DNA of 64,000 nucleotides from Acinonyx jubatus (lineage: Eukaryota; Chordata; Mammalia; Carnivora; Felidae): the NCBI RefSeq assembly GCF_027475565.1, contig NC_069383.1, positions 142,683,839 through 142,747,838 on the forward strand, written 5' to 3'. The position numbers and the translations under genes were made by a program. The notes beneath the pieces were generated by a model. The model did not search any database, was not told where the DNA came from, and worked only from the letters and a program-made list of their open reading frames with translations. This document shows positions 1 to 12,349 of the stretch, in pieces (the first letter of the stretch is position 1; each line of letters opens with the position of its first letter).

Positions 1-970
1 GGTTTAGCAAAGGAAAGGGAAAAAAAAATACAGGGGAAGTGGAATGCCACACTATGGTGTAAAAGACTTGCTTTGAAAATCATTAAAGATGCCTCAAGGT
101 TCGGGAGGTCTGTGATTTCAGAACCGATGAATGGGGGTCAGTTCACAAACCCCTGGACATGATAAAGGCTATTTTGTGGGCCTTTGACTTGTGAATTTTC
201 CTGGGAAGAAGGGGCATGACTTTCTCCAGCTCCTTAAGGGGTTCATGATCCAACAGACGAATGCGATTTTCAGTGCTCCAGAAGACAGAGCAAAACACAC
301 TAAACAGAAAGGAACTGAAGAACAGAACAAACCTTACCATGTGACCTCCTCAGATGACAGCGCTGGTGTTGCCTGCTGTCTGAGTGAAATGAGCATCACC
401 CCCTTTCACTCTTAAAGAGTCCTCCTGTGGATGGCCTCCCTACTTCTCACCACTCTATTGGTGTAAAACCCCCACTCCCCTCCACCAACACCATCCTTTT
501 CCCAGTACCTCTGCTTAATGAGACTTCCTACTAAACACAGATTATGTCTTTTTTGGCTACAACTGTCTTAGAAATGGTGATAATGGTCCAGATTATCAGA
601 TCATAAAATCCTGCAGGGTGAGTCATGCCAGGATGTGGGGCACAGTCAGGGCTATGGGAAGACTGTTCTCTAACATCGTCATCCTGCCCAGAAACCACCT
701 TGGGTGGGGTGCAAATCAGGTCTTTCATGGGGCAGGTGAGGGGAAGGGGGACAGTGCAGAGAAATGAAGCCTTCTATTCACAAAGGATAGTCTATCTAGA
801 GCTTTGCCATCATACCATACAACCTTGGGGGCAGGAGGGATGCAGGAGACTATAAAAATAGTTCTTGGGTACAGGACATATTTTCTCAATGTTTTTAATA
901 TACAAGAATTTGAGGAATTAAAAAAAAAGAAAACATCCTAGGTCACTCTCAACCTCTGGAAAGCCTCAGA
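1..970. other. Unassigned intergenic DNA
   Basis: I see no gene or clear repeat here. Short open frames of 60-76 codons occur in both strands, but they lack splice structure or recognisable protein similarity and are treated as chance. Confidence 0.5.
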
Positions 971-977
971 CCCAAGA

Positions 978-1112
978 TATGTATTCATTCATCCATTGAA
1001 ATATTGAGTACCTATGATGTGCCAGGCACTGGAAGTACATTGTGAGCAAAGCATATGTGGGTTCCTGCCCTCCCAGAACTCACAGCTGGTCCTTGTGTGG
1101 GGCACACAGAGG
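978..1112 (-). repeat. L2 LINE 3' end fragment
   Basis: The sequence 'attcattcatcc...gagtacctatgatgtgccaggcactgg' followed by 'gttcctgccctcccagaactcac' is the reverse complement of the L2 3' terminus, including its cctggcacatagtaggcgctc-type segment and terminal tgaatga repeats. It is an ancient mammal-wide copy, strongly diverged. Confidence 0.7.
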
Positions 1113-1199
1113 TGTTTTAGAGGTGACACCAAATGGCAAGCCCTCAGCACAGTGTAGGCAATCAATTAATGGTCTTTATTAATGTTATCCATTTCTGGA

Positions 1200-2550
1200 A
1201 CTAGCACAGGCTGGCTCTTTACTTTGAAAAAATAGCAAATAGTTTAACGTTATTTCTTTTATAAGACATAATTAAATAATTGATATTTAATTGCTGGTAT
1301 CTACTTTTAAAATGAGAATCATCACTACAAAGAATTGTTTTTACTGCCATTACAATAATGCATTTATAGCTAATTTCCATCCTATGAATGCTTAGACAGA
1401 TACATTAGTTTATATATATATCCAAAAAGTCAACTACACACACACACATATAAAACAATGGAAAAAAGGAAAGACAGATATCCACACATCTTTTTCATAA
1501 GTAATATTAACAATGGAGGCTAGCTTCTGGGTTTTTTGTTGTTGTTGTTGTATTTTTGTTTTGTTTTGTTTTTCTTGTTTTAGAAAATGTTCCAATTACT
1601 TAAAGAACTTGACAATTACTTTAATGAAATCTAATAATTCAGGAATTTTCATTTGCTATTGTTAGTAGTAACTGGGGCTGCTTAATTAATGCCTACCTTT
1701 AAAATCAGTGTCATTTTGAAAAATGGATGGGAAAGTTTTTTGAGAGTATTATTTTCAGCAATTCATCTTTCTCTTTGGAAATAGCCACTTCAATAATAAA
1801 CCTGATCTGAAATGTGTTGTCTGCACTTGGTCAAAGTACTTTGGGGGGTCACAGATTTCACAACTCTCTAATCTCTGCAAACTGCAAGATCTTTCCCAGC
1901 CCAGTGTGATAAATCAAATTAATGTCTGTAATTACAGCCCAGGAAAACGGGAGACAATTGGTTCAGAATGAGCTGGCCCCTTTGCAAATCATGACCCTTT
2001 TATTTATTGTATATATCATGCTTCCTCTTAGGCGTTTTTATTTGAGGTGTCTGTAATTAATGATATGGTTCATTAGTTGGAGAACAGCTCATGCATCTCG
2101 GTAACACAGTAGTTCACAGCATCGTGGGATTTAACTGATTCCACATGGCCCCAAATATTTCCTTAATAAGGCCCTAGCGGGAATATTTTGATGTGTACAT
2201 AGCAAATGACATATTTCCAACCAAGAGCACACAGTGAAGATATGGTATGCTGAACGGTGTTATTTTTGGCTGATATGTAATTATTATCAGTTTTTGGCTG
2301 ATACATAATTAATATCACAAGCTGCTTCTACTAGCCTTTTTTCCCCTTTTGACTTTTTTCAGACTCAGGATGATGGCATTTTAGGCTATTGATTAGAATG
2401 TTTTTGTGCTTGAGTTACTGTGGGTAAACTGAACACCTGCATCGGTGTGAGCGGTTTTAGTCTTTTTCCTTTGTATTAAATGCAGCCCAGACAGCAGGGA
2501 AAAAGCCTAGCCCTGCCCCTTGCCGTGAGACGTCCACTTTGTTCAGTGGA
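1200..2550. promoter_or_regulatory. Repeat-free AT-rich stretch, possible conserved noncoding element
   Basis: About 1.35 kb without a recognisable transposon. The part at 1890-2200 has several TAATTA/TTAAT homeodomain-type cores: 'taattacag' near 1930, 'taattaatgatatgg' near 2055, and octamer-like tgcaaat near 1984. A simple GTT/TTTTG run lies at 1536-1580, a TA run at 1411-1421 and a CA run at 1436-1449. Regulatory function is inference only; cross-species alignment would decide. Confidence 0.25.
2263..2317. repeat. 28-bp imperfect tandem duplication
   Basis: Two copies of a 27-bp unit (2263-2289 and 2291-2317) beginning tttttggctgata differ at a few positions near the middle and end. It looks like an old local slippage or duplication event. 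It lies inside the repeat-free AT-rich stretch. Confidence 0.8.
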
Positions 2551-2554
2551 TCCC

Positions 2555-2690
2555 AGCTCTGGTTTCACAGCAGGGCCCTCCAAAAACACCCTATCACAGA
2601 GACCTTAATTTAATTGGTCTAGAGTAGGGCCCAGGTGTCAGTTTTTAAATCTCTCCCTGTGTTAAGAGTGTCTGATGTATCTTGACCCTG
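2555..2690 (+). mobile_element. MER5-like hAT MITE fragment
   Basis: 'ggtctagagtagggcccaggtgtcagtttttaaa' followed by 'ctccctgtg...gtctgatg' resembles the second half of the MER5A/MER5B consensus (gggtggggcccaggcatcag, ttttaaaagctccc, gattctaatg). The copy is diverged and has no clear terminal repeats. Confidence 0.5.
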
Positions 2691-2702
2691 AAGCCATCTT
2701 TT

Positions 2703-2927
2703 AATTTAATTTTTTTTACTTTTTAAATATTTATTTATTTTGAGAGACAGAAAGATAGAGAGCAGGCAGGAGAGGGCAGAAAAGAGAGAGACACACAGAA
2801 TCCCAAGCAGGCTCCACACTGTCAGCACAGAGCCTGACGCAGGGCTCGAACTCCAGACCGTGAGATCATGACCTGAGCCAAAATCAGGAGTCAGATGCTT
2901 AACCGACTGAGCCACCCAGGGCCCCAA
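2703..2927 (-). mobile_element. Felid CAN-SINE (SINEC) with intact target duplication
   Basis: A full-length minus-strand copy: the tRNA-derived head is the complement of 'ggggccctgggtggctcagtcgg', with the GA-rich (CT on the SINE strand) body and A-rich tail at the low-coordinate end. It is flanked by a perfect 15-bp duplication, ctgaagccatctttt, at 2688-2702 and 2928-2942, showing clean L1-driven insertion into a MER5-like remnant. Its 73-codon minus-strand frame is SINE translation, not a gene. Confidence 0.95.
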
Positions 2928-2949
2928 CTGAAGCCATCTTTTTAAAACA

Positions 2950-3440
2950 TTAGGTGGGTTAAGCCTTCATAGCTTCCCACTATATTCACATGGCATGCAA
3001 GCCTCTTGTACCCTTGAGACCCTAAATGGCCCAGCCCCTGACCTTGCCCCATCCCACTACCCTGGCTGTGCTTTGTGTGTTGCTACTTCAATCACAGAAT
3101 TCTAGTCTGCCTCAGGCCTCCACTCATGCTGGTCCCTCTGTTTCCTGTGCCTTCTATCCTCCCTTTGCCAGATCTGTTCACTGTTTGGGTCCCAGCCTAA
3201 ATATCACCTGGCAAGGACAACCTTGCATCTCGGTAAAGTACGTCCCTATGATTCTCTTTGCAGCCTGTGACTCTCCTCCTCGGCATTTGGCACCGCTTGT
3301 ACTCAGGATCTGTTTGTGACACTTTGTGTAACATCATCTCTCCTCCCAGAATGTAGTCTCTGCAGGGCCAGGGACCCAGCCTGGGTGGCTCCCTGTTGCA
3401 TGCTCACCGATCAGTGCTTCATGTGACAAAGAGGAGACAA
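2950..3440 (+). repeat. L2 LINE fragment (3' half)
   Basis: The order of motifs follows the L2 3' region: 'ggcccagcccctgaccttg', then a tract like 'gcctcaggcctcc...gctggtccctctg', 'cccagcctaaatatcacctg', and finally 'ctcccagaatgtagtctctgcagggccagggac', equivalent to the L2 'ccactagaatgtaagctccatgagggcagggac' segment. The 97-codon plus-strand frame is carried by this repeat. Confidence 0.75.
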
Positions 3441-4110
3441 CAAGCTCTGAGGCACCGATGGAATGCACGGATGCCCACAGCAAGGGCAATGCAACATCAT
3501 TCAATGATGTAGAGCCAGAGAAATTGAACATACATACCGACTTAGCATGAATAGTGAGGACATGGCTTAAGTGGTGACTCATTTATAAACATCCTGCTTT
3601 TCTCCAATAAGACTTTCAGAAAGCTGAGTGCAAGTTCTAACAGTTTAGAAAATCAATCCAACTTTAACCTCTTTGAGTTTTAAGACATTTTAACATAGTT
3701 GTTAGAATGTCAGCATTTCAACTATGAGAAACAGAAAAGTGAAGGTTTGGGAGAATGTGTTTTTGCTGTATTCCTCTGTCGGAATTCCCCCTCCCAAGTC
3801 ATAAAACAGGTAAAATTAATTCAGAGCATCTACTTGAGTGGCTAGGTGTACCTCTCAGTGATATTTATAAGCATTTGAATTTCATCCTTACTGGTCCTCC
3901 ACCCTCCAAAGGGAATGTAAGAGGAACAAAGGATTAATTCAATACAAAAATAAAATCTAACTCCAAGGCTTTGCTACTTCCCTGGGAATAGGTGTTTGTT
4001 TGTTTGTTTGTTTGTTTTTAAGAAGGAATGCTTGCACTTATTACGGTATGATATGACAGCTGTACCTTTCATCTGAATTCTGGAGAAAGCTGCCTGATTT
4101 TTCAGGAAGA
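3440..4110. other. Unassigned intergenic DNA with (GTTT)n microsatellite
   Basis: No gene is seen. A (GTTT)6-type simple repeat occupies about 3992-4018. The rest has no repeat I can name. Confidence 0.5.
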
Positions 4111-4117
4111 GGTACAG

Positions 4118-4205
4118 AGGAGGAGGGAAGAAACCTACGTCCTGGCCTTGGATCTGCCAGTGAACAGCTGTGTGACCCTGGACCAGTGCTGTTAGTCCCA
4201 AAGCA
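4118..4205 (+). repeat. MIR SINE fragment
   Basis: 'cctggccttggatctgccagtgaacagctgtgtgaccctggacc' matches the MIR core 'ctctgccacttactagctgtgtgaccttggg'. It is an ancient mammal-wide SINE. Confidence 0.6.
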
Positions 4206-4764
4206 GAGAGAAGAGGGTTGGACAGAGAGGCTGTCAAATCCACACCTGCAACATGTTTGGTTTTATTGCTTGAGATAAGTGGTCTCTCATGAGAAAATAT
4301 GAAAACTTAGCTCCTCTCTTCCTAGTAACCATCAAGAATGGACCAGGAATAGGGTGAGGAGAGGGTGGCAGTTGCCCTAGAACCCTGAACTTGAACTCAA
4401 AGTGTTAGGTTTAGCCCTTGGTTGGGGATGAACTTGAGTTTTTTGTCTGCTGAGACCATCTGGGAATAACCCTTCAGGGAAAAGCCCTCCAATGTTACTT
4501 GGTGGCAAAATGCTTTCAAGAGTGAGGCCCATGTTCTTTTCTGTCCCCAGTGACTCCAAAGGAATCTCTGGAGTTATTTTGTCAAAGTTCAAACTTAACA
4601 TTTCCCACATTTGCACATAGTCCATTTGAGTGCTTCTCTTTACCAACATGCTTTGGCTGGACCGAACATGATGCACCTTCAAAAATGTTGGAAAAATAAA
4701 ATGATTGACTCCAAGTGATTTCAAATTTGATCCCTTATTATTACAGCTATTTAGATAACTGCCT

Positions 4765-4858
4765 TGATCTTCACAAAGAAGTGTGAAAAGCCAGAGATGT
4801 AATTACTCTTCTCATTTATATTTGGGGAAACCGAGATCTCAACTTAATAGTCACATCT
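4765..4858 (-). repeat. MIR SINE fragment
   Basis: 'gatcttcacaaagaagtgtgaaa...ttactcttctcatttatatttggggaaaccgagatc' reads as the reverse of the MIR segment for 'catctgtaaaatgggg' and 'ttgtgaggatt'. It is diverged. Confidence 0.5.
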
Positions 4859-4869
4859 GCAGGAAGGCC

Positions 4870-5779
4870 ACCTTCTCCAAAGTTCTGCTCTCCATCCTCA
4901 CCAATGAGTCTCCTTTCTAGGAGTACCTTTTAAAGGTACTATTAAAATTAATTTCATCTAGTTCTTTTTACTTTCTTAATGTTACTATTAGAAAATTTTA
5001 AACGGCAGATGTGGTTAGCATCTGTGGCCTGCTGGGTTAGAAAGCATGTTCTTTGGGTTCCAGGCCCAGGTCTTATGCACGCCAGCCCTTAGCCATCAGT
5101 TCTCACACACCATACCCCAGTTCTAAGCTTAGGATCTGATACACATTCAATGCCCCTCCACGCCCAAAACAAAAACACTACTGATGAAATGAACGAAGCA
5201 ACAACCATGTCAAAAAGCTTTGTAGAAATTTCCATATGGATCCAAATGGATGTAAGCTGTTAACTAAAAACAGTTCATTAAAAAGCTTTAAAAAGTTTAT
5301 TTTAGAGTTTACTTGGGACTGCATCTATCAGATCACCATTTGTCTGAGACCCCTTCCATGGCATCTCAGAGCATCCATGGTGAGACTCAAAACCATGGCC
5401 AGAAAACAAATGACTTCCAGGTACTCTGTGTACTTTTCTGCATGTTTCTGAGACTAGCCAGAGGAGACTGAGGAAGTTAAGGCTTTTGCTGTAGACTGAC
5501 TATGGTTTTGGAATCTTGAGAGGTTATTACTGGGTCAGTATCGTAAACTGCTAGCCAGGAGATCTCTTTTACTAATTGTTTATCCCTCTGGCTTGAGACT
5601 TTGGCCAGCCACTGATTCTTGGTGTTCCTGGTTTCTTCCTCAATGAAGGACACATAACAATATTTGAACTGAGTCCTTTAGGGGATTGTTGTAAAGCTCC
5701 CTGGTGAAGTGATAACCAATATAAGGCTGTTTGGAAACAAGCAGCATTTGTAATACAGCAATGACAAAGTAAAGAAAAT
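4870..5779. other. Unassigned intergenic DNA
   Basis: About 0.9 kb without a gene or nameable repeat. A 71-codon plus-strand frame at 5236-5451 has no recognisable domain. Confidence 0.45.
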
Positions 5780-5796
5780 AAAAGTGCCTCATTTTG

Positions 5797-6032
5797 AGGC
5801 ACCTGGGTGGCTCAGTTGGTTGAGCGTCCAACTTCGGCTCAGGTCATGATCTTATAGTTCTTGGGTTCAAGCCCTGCATCGGGCTCTGTGCTGACATGAC
5901 AGCAAGGGTCCTGGAGCCTGCTTTGGATTCTGTGTCTCCTTCTCTCTCTGCCCCTCCCCTGCTCACCTCTGTCTCTGTCTCTGTCTTTCTCTCTCTCTCA
6001 AAAATAAACAGACAGTAAAAAAATTTTTTGGA
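5797..6032 (+). mobile_element. Felid CAN-SINE with 17-bp target duplication
   Basis: Plus-strand full-length copy: head 'ggcacctgggtggctcagtt', B-box-like 'gttcaagccctgc', pyrimidine tract with (TCTCTG) repeats, ending aaaaataaacagacag. The target duplication aaaagtgcctcattttg (5780-5796) and aaaagtgccacattttg (6033-6049) differs at one base, so the insertion is not brand new. Confidence 0.95.
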
Positions 6033-6134
6033 AAAAGTGCCACATTTTGTCAATAGTAACTCGAAACCTTTTTGCATTCACAGAGGATATTCAGAAACTT
6101 TTTCTCAGGGATGAAAACAAAAGTTATTTCTTTT

Positions 6135-6310
6135 CTAAAAATTTAATTTAATTTAATCTGAGACAGAGAGAGAGAGGCAAAGAGAATCTTAAGCAGGCTC
6201 CACACTCAGCACCAAGCCTGAAGCAGGGCTGGATGCCATGACCTTGGGATCGTGACCTCAGCCCAAATCGAGAATCAGACACTCAACCGACTGAGCCACC
6301 CTGGAGCCCC
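6135..6310 (-). mobile_element. CAN-SINE, shorter older copy, with target duplication
   Basis: Minus-strand copy with head complement 'gactgagccaccctggagcccc' and shortened GA tract. The flanks match: aaaagttatttcttt at 6119-6133 and 6311-6325. Its body lacks part of the usual 'gagctgtcagcacagagcc' segment, suggesting an older subfamily or an internal deletion. Confidence 0.9.
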
Positions 6311-6329
6311 AAAAGTTATTTCTTTAGGG

Positions 6330-8860
6330 GAATCACACTCACTGCAATTTCTTTTCCTGTTTCCAAGAAAATGTCTTTGAAGTTAATAAAGAAAGTGTCA
6401 AGAGTACTCCCAGACAACTCTGATGGACACTGGCTGGGAAAAGTTAGCTAGTGCTGATGTAGATGAAACTGGAAAAATCATTCTTTCCAGACTCTTCACC
6501 CAACTGAACAACCTGCCAGGGAAGCCACTTCAGAGATTTGACTTTTCGGTTCTCTACCTTCAGTCCATTATATATATTTTAAATGTAATCCAGCAAAGTG
6601 TAACAAATAAGACTGTTTATTGCCTTGATGTTTGTTCTTTACGACTCATTTTAGACACACCGACAATGTAAGTTTGTAAGGAAATATTGGGCATAATTTT
6701 AAGCACCCAGATTTTTCAAATAAAATTGCAAACGTAAAGACTGGTATGCTTTGCCTACGTACACATGTTAAATTTGGCAATAGATCCTGTTTCCAAGATC
6801 TCAAACATGTGTGGCAATTTTTCTAGTCCCAAAGCCAAATAAAAAAATCAGGGAGAGGGGATAAATATATATAAATTCTTCCCATCATGCAGATATTGTT
6901 TTGGCTTAAATTGCTGTTTGTTAATGAAAATCTAATGCCTCGGTCTTCCATGAAAGAAAATGCTTAATTTATATCTCTAATTTTGAAGAAGTATTTGTCC
7001 CTCACCCACAGGTACCTGTATAGCCTCTAGGCTGACCTGAATACTCTGGTAAGAGTAGGAATTATTTTTCCTAAGAATCTATGGCTTGCTTAGAAATGCA
7101 ATCCAGACATTTGCCCTTCCTGGATTTCAGATGTGTTGGTTGATTTATTTGCTGCTGGAATTTCACCTAAAGTCCTTGAGTAATTTTCAAAGTTGTCTTT
7201 GTCAACTGGTGATGTTGGAGTAACATTGATATTGTGTTCAAGTACCCCAGCATTCATCTGGGGCAACTAAAACATTTAACTATAACTCTTTCAAGGGTTT
7301 AAGATTTTGCGTCGACCCTTATCTTCAGCAAAGGTCTTTAAGACAACCAAAATGATCCTAACATAATTGATATAACTCAAAGAATACATTTCAAATCAGA
7401 TGAGCAGGTGTTGGATTGGATTTGGGGGTTCTCCAAGTCTTGGTGGTAAAGAGATGGTGAATAAATATTTTATAACCCAAACACTGTTGCTTACCAAGTG
7501 GGATGTTGACAATGTGCTATAGACAAATACAACTGGAATGAATGTTTGGGGTGAAATAAAACTCAAATAAAACTGACTTCTGATTTTTAGTCCTTCATTT
7601 CTACACTTGCCTTGCTCTTTATATAAATGCAAGATACAGCTTCGTAAATATTTATTCCATGGATAAATATAAACAATGGATTGAGCGTCCTCAGAGCTGG
7701 TATCCTGTCCTAGTACAAAACTGATCTAACACTAGATGTGCACTGTTTTCTAGTCACATCTTGAACAAGTGGTGAGTAGGCCTTGGTCTTCCCTAGCTGG
7801 GGAGGAATGAGCATCCCTAAATCTGTTTTTTTCTTCTAGGTAGCTGTCTCAACCCTTGGTTCTCATGTAATGTTTATTTTTCAGATTTGAAATTTGATTA
7901 CCTGACTCTCATCCTTTGCACAGTAAAGAGGATCATTTTCTCACATTCCCCAAGTTTTTTCTGATGTCCCCAACCTGGACCTGAGTAATAACTTCTACTT
8001 CAGGTTCCCCTTTGGCTTGTTTCCTGATAATTCCAGGGCTGCTTCTTCAGGCATTGTTAATGGCGATTAACTGCCATGGTCCCCTCTGTCATTTTTGACC
8101 CATTGGCCCTAGCTGAGTCTCTCATTAATTCTGGACCCTCTCTTTTCAGAGAACAGTGTTGCCTCCATTGTCTTTTTGGGCATGGCTTTATAAACTTGTG
8201 AGAAAGCTACTTTTCTCTTAACCTTTATTTTGGAGGCTTTCTCTTTGGGTGACGGTAATCCTATGATGAATATCTTCCTTTTGCTGAAGGAAGCTGGCTT
8301 CTGGGCATGTGCCATTTGTCTCTGTTTCAAGGTCTCACACCCCTTTGCAGTAATCTTTTCCAACTGAATTGGCAGTGTTCTTATCATCAATGAAAACAAT
8401 AAAGATTAATCGTTGGTCCCTTCATGCTCTTTGGTAGATCATTAATCAACTGAGTTTCTGCATTGTGTAGCATCCTTGGACCCGACCTACCTATTTCCAT
8501 GGGACAGATCAATCATTACTGCTTAGTGAGTACACTCACTCTTCCCCAATGACGTGACTCACATGGCGCCATCTGCTCTGGGCCTGACTCTAATCTCAAC
8601 GATTTATTTCATATGAACTTTTCCTTGCTACCTGATATAGACAGAGCGTGCTCTAGGAATGAATCAACGAGACACCCTCCGTAGTGTCTGGCACATGCTG
8701 ATCTAATCTGGATTTGAATCCGGGTGTGTGTCATCTATGCTTAGGCCTTAGGTCTTCTTAATTATTAGACCAATTCTATTATTTCCAGTCACAAGAATAA
8801 AACGGGCTTCTACTGAAGGAGGGCTTATGACTTGCCCTTTTATATGTATACGTGTTACAT
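6330..8860. other. Unassigned intergenic DNA (2.5 kb)
   Basis: No gene is seen. Several 60-96-codon frames exist (for example 8109-8399 on the minus strand, rich in K and S), but none shows a recognisable family, start context or splice structure. The region is notably free of SINEs and of repeats I can identify. Confidence 0.45.
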
Positions 8861-8867
8861 TCACCTC

Positions 8868-9000
8868 TTTGTTCACGCTTCACAACACTGTGAGGTGTGT
8901 ATATTACTACTGTGCCATTTTGCAGATGAGGAAGTGAAAGTAATGAAGAGGTAGAGTGATTTGCTCAAGATCATAGAATTAGCAGTGCTATGTTTGGCTG
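8868..9000 (-). repeat. MIR SINE fragment
   Basis: 'cacaacactgtgaggtgtgtatattactactgtgccattttgcagatgaggaag...gatttgctcaagatcatagaattagcag' is the reverse complement of the MIR central region (catctgtaaaatggg, ttgtgagg and gaccttgggcaagt). Confidence 0.75.
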
Positions 9001-9004
9001 TTGT

Positions 9005-10200
9005 TGACACAACAGCATTTCACAAGGCATTTGCAACTGACCCTGGACCTTCTGTAGATTAACTAATGTGATTAAGGCAGCCATATTGTTCTCATTCCTG
9101 ACCTTCTGTCCTTCTCTCTTTCTGAAACTCAGAGAAATGGGTCTTTATTCTTCCCTTAGTCTTGATGGCTATCTCCCTTCTCAGCTAAAGATACTAAGCC
9201 AGCTGACTCTGAGCCATCTGCTCATGAAATTTTGCCCATTGCGTTGGCCAGAGAACTTATGCACAATTGTTTCTCAGGACTCCAGGTTTCATAAAATGTA
9301 ATGAGCTTCAAGGCCCATTCAGATCCAGTCATTCATATACAATCAACGTTTGAAATGGGCACCAGCCCACGAGTGCCAAAAAGTCAAGAAGATGCTTGTG
9401 TGGGTTCCTTTAACCCTTTTCCAGTAATAAAAATTTTCATCTGTGATCAGTTTTGTATTATAATTTTTTTCCTTCCTTTTTTCAAAGTAAAACTGGTAAT
9501 AAAAAGCAGAAATGTCATCCGGACAATAAACTCTGCCTAGTCTTCAAAATCACCCAGTAAGTTAAGGAAACAGTTAATGTATTAAACAGAGTGTAGGAAG
9601 TGGACATACATAAATTAACTAAGCTTCTGTATTTTGTTTTAACTTTAAAGGATATTATGAAGGCTGTAGGCACCCAGGAAAGAAAACAGCCTGGCAAGGT
9701 CCATTCCCCGTCCCCAGCCCCCAGCCACCCTGCATTCCAGGGGAACTTAATTAAAGTCTCTCGTGTTACTCTCACATTTGCCGCCTCCATCCTGACTCTG
9801 TTGAAAGAAGTTCTGCCCCAATGATGGGTCAAGGCATGAGCAGGCATAAATTAAATGGTAAGCCAGCAGCTCCAGGTCAGAATGGGGGACCTTGGCCCAG
9901 GCATGTCTTTCACCCCTGGGGATCCTGAGGTGCACCCTGTGCCTCTCTTGTCCTTGGGGCAGGAACTGAAGCCCCAGCATGAGGAAAAGAAGAGCATGAG
10001 AAGTGACGGGCAAATTTGGAAGCCTATGGCTCATGGCCACTTCCAGTGGGTGGCTGCGGGGATGTGTGTTGGAGGAGAGAGACATCCTTCCTGATGATGT
10101 CTTTTGAAAGTTGAGGACGTTACTGAGTGGGAAGACAAAATAATCCTCCCTTGTGTAAGAATCTCAGATATCCCGAAGTTCCCTTAAAACAACTGTCTGA
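9005..10200. other. Unassigned intergenic DNA
   Basis: No gene or clear repeat. Overlapping short frames on both strands at 9515-10094 reflect locally GC-rich sequence, not a recognisable protein. Confidence 0.45.
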
Positions 10201-10209
10201 GCCCTACTA

Positions 10210-10530
10210 CAAGAGGCTTGTTTATTTTTTATTTAATATTGACCTTATTTCACAAATAATACATATTCATTGTTGAAGTATTAGAAAACTCAAATGAGCA
10301 AAAATTAAGTACATGGATACTACCTGATGTCTTGCCCTCCTCCCCATTCCACCTAGATAACTTCTGTCAGCATTTTGTTGACTGCCTGTCACGTCTTATT
10401 GCTTTTAAGTGGGTGGGGGCAGGGAGGGGATACATATACTCCCACAATCCTCTTCACACACCAATGGGATCAAATGTTTTAGACCCTTTTCCTCTTAGTA
10501 GAGCTTAAAGCATCTTTCCATTTCAACTGT
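10210..10530 (-). repeat. Old L1M 3' UTR-type fragment
   Basis: 'ttatttcacaaataatacatattcattg...aagtattagaaaactcaaatgagcaaaa' and 'acctagataacttctgtcagcattttg', followed by 'gcatctttccatttcaactgtt', follow the reverse complement of the 3' UTR of old L1ME/HAL1-type LINEs. Boundaries are uncertain. Confidence 0.5.
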
Positions 10531-10534
10531 TATG

Positions 10535-11235
10535 ACTTGCTCCTGATTTCTGTTAAAATGAAATTGGGATGAGCAAGCTTTCCCTTAACATGTGTGGATC
10601 TGTAGCCTGGTTCATCCAAGAGAGCAATAGCAGGCTGACACAGCACACGTCTAAATATTTTAAAGTTGTTAAATGAGAACTCTTTTGTCCTCTGATCTTA
10701 GTGAGCATGACTCTAGGAGAACCCAGAGCACCATGTCCCAGTTTAGATTCCTCAGTTCCTTGAGTTCTATGTTAGAACACGGCGATGCAGAGTGAGCTGG
10801 CCTTGGTCCTGGTACCCCACTTCCAGCCCCAGCTCATCCTGTACAATAAGGGGACTCTCACACTCCTGTGGTCACTGCCTGCTGTCTACACTGTCCTATG
10901 TCTACACTGCCTGCAAAGAGACAACCACTAGGCTCAGGGGTGGGCATACCATTGGCCCAGACTGCCCTCAGGCAATGGATCTGGGAGCTCAGGACCCTTC
11001 CTAGAATCTGGGTACCTGGCATGTGGTCTAGAGGGAGGGGTGCAGGGTAGCCACCCCATTGGTTTGGGCTTCTTCACCATGAAAGAAAGGGCAAGGCTGG
11101 CTAGAGGAGGGCCAGAGGAGGCCACTGAAGTCAAGGGCCTGAGGCAGGGTGGAACTTGTAATCCGCATCCTGGTGCACTATTTGCACTTTTTCCATTGTT
11201 TCTACAGGTGAAAAGTGCATGGGTCATATCAAAAT
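10535..11235. other. Unassigned intergenic DNA
   Basis: GC-richer stretch with frames of 60-97 codons on both strands at 10792-11237. I see no coding signature, splice structure or known domain. Confidence 0.4.
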
Positions 11236-11239
11236 AATG

Positions 11240-11985
11240 ACCATTTTAAGGCATTAGTAATGATGTTTTTGAAACATTTTTTTCATTATGTCCATTATTA
11301 GATAGAAAAACATTTCCTGAACATTCCCCCAATAGCTAGCGATCTTGAGAAATTCATTCTAAGTTTGTGGATTCTTTTGCATTCTATACCTGCATATTTA
11401 GTTATCTGGAAATTCTATTAGCATTTTCTTTCTTTCACTCATTATACATTTGAATTACTTATCTTGTGTCTCTGCACCAACCACAGTGTATAGGACAAAC
11501 AGAACAGAGTGGTACTAATCTGTATTGCTGTCTCTTTCCCCATCACATAAGAAAAGCTTTGAACATTGTGTCATTGATGACACTATACCTTCTATGCCTT
11601 TTGCAGAGACTGGGCTGCAATCTTCCTTTCTAGAATGCTCTTGTTAGGTTTTGATATCAAGTTATTCTGGTCTCATAAAATGAGTTAGGAAGCACACCCT
11701 GTCTGTTCTCTGCAAGTTCACATCCCACTTTTCCATCTCTCTGGGTGTCATTCTGGTTATTGGATCTGGCTTTTCTTCCACTTCGTTTTTAAGTTGTGTC
11801 CAACATGCTGAAATGAACTATTCATTTCAGCTCATCTGTGGTTCATCTTAGTTTCCATTGATTTTATTTCTTAACTTCCTGTTGCCTCATTGAAATTATT
11901 TTTTGAACAGAAGCTCATCCTTAAGAATCCCATTATCTAAGCCTCTCTGGATTTACTTCTATTATCTGTTATTTCTCTTGGTTTT
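11240..11985 (-). repeat. Diverged L1M ORF2 fragment
   Basis: 'gttaggttttgatatcaagttattctggtctcataaaatgagttaggaag' is the reverse complement of a recognisable L1 reverse-transcriptase segment (cccaactcattttatgaggcc...). The neighbouring AT-rich sequence fits an old, broken LINE. No frame survives. Confidence 0.55.
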
Positions 11986-12349
11986 TTATTCTATTGTCCT
12001 GTCTCCTTGCCTGGGAAGGAGAATCAGACTAAGTCACAAGACCAGCCCAGATTCATGATGTGGAAAAATAGACTCCACTGCTTGATGGGAGGGGCTGCAG
12101 CCACATTACAAAGGATAAGGATCAGACCAGCAAAGGTGTAATCCATCAACATTTTGATGGATTGATTCCTAATTGGGAATTGATCTTGTATTTAATTCCC
12201 ACTTGTCTTAATACTGAGTAACATTTCCCTATCATCCACTCTCATATTAACAAGTATTCCTCCTTTGTAACACTTATCACTCTTAGAAATTTTAGATTTA
12301 TATGGGAGTTTCACTGGTTCAGAGGCATCTTTAGCACCACCTTTAAAAA

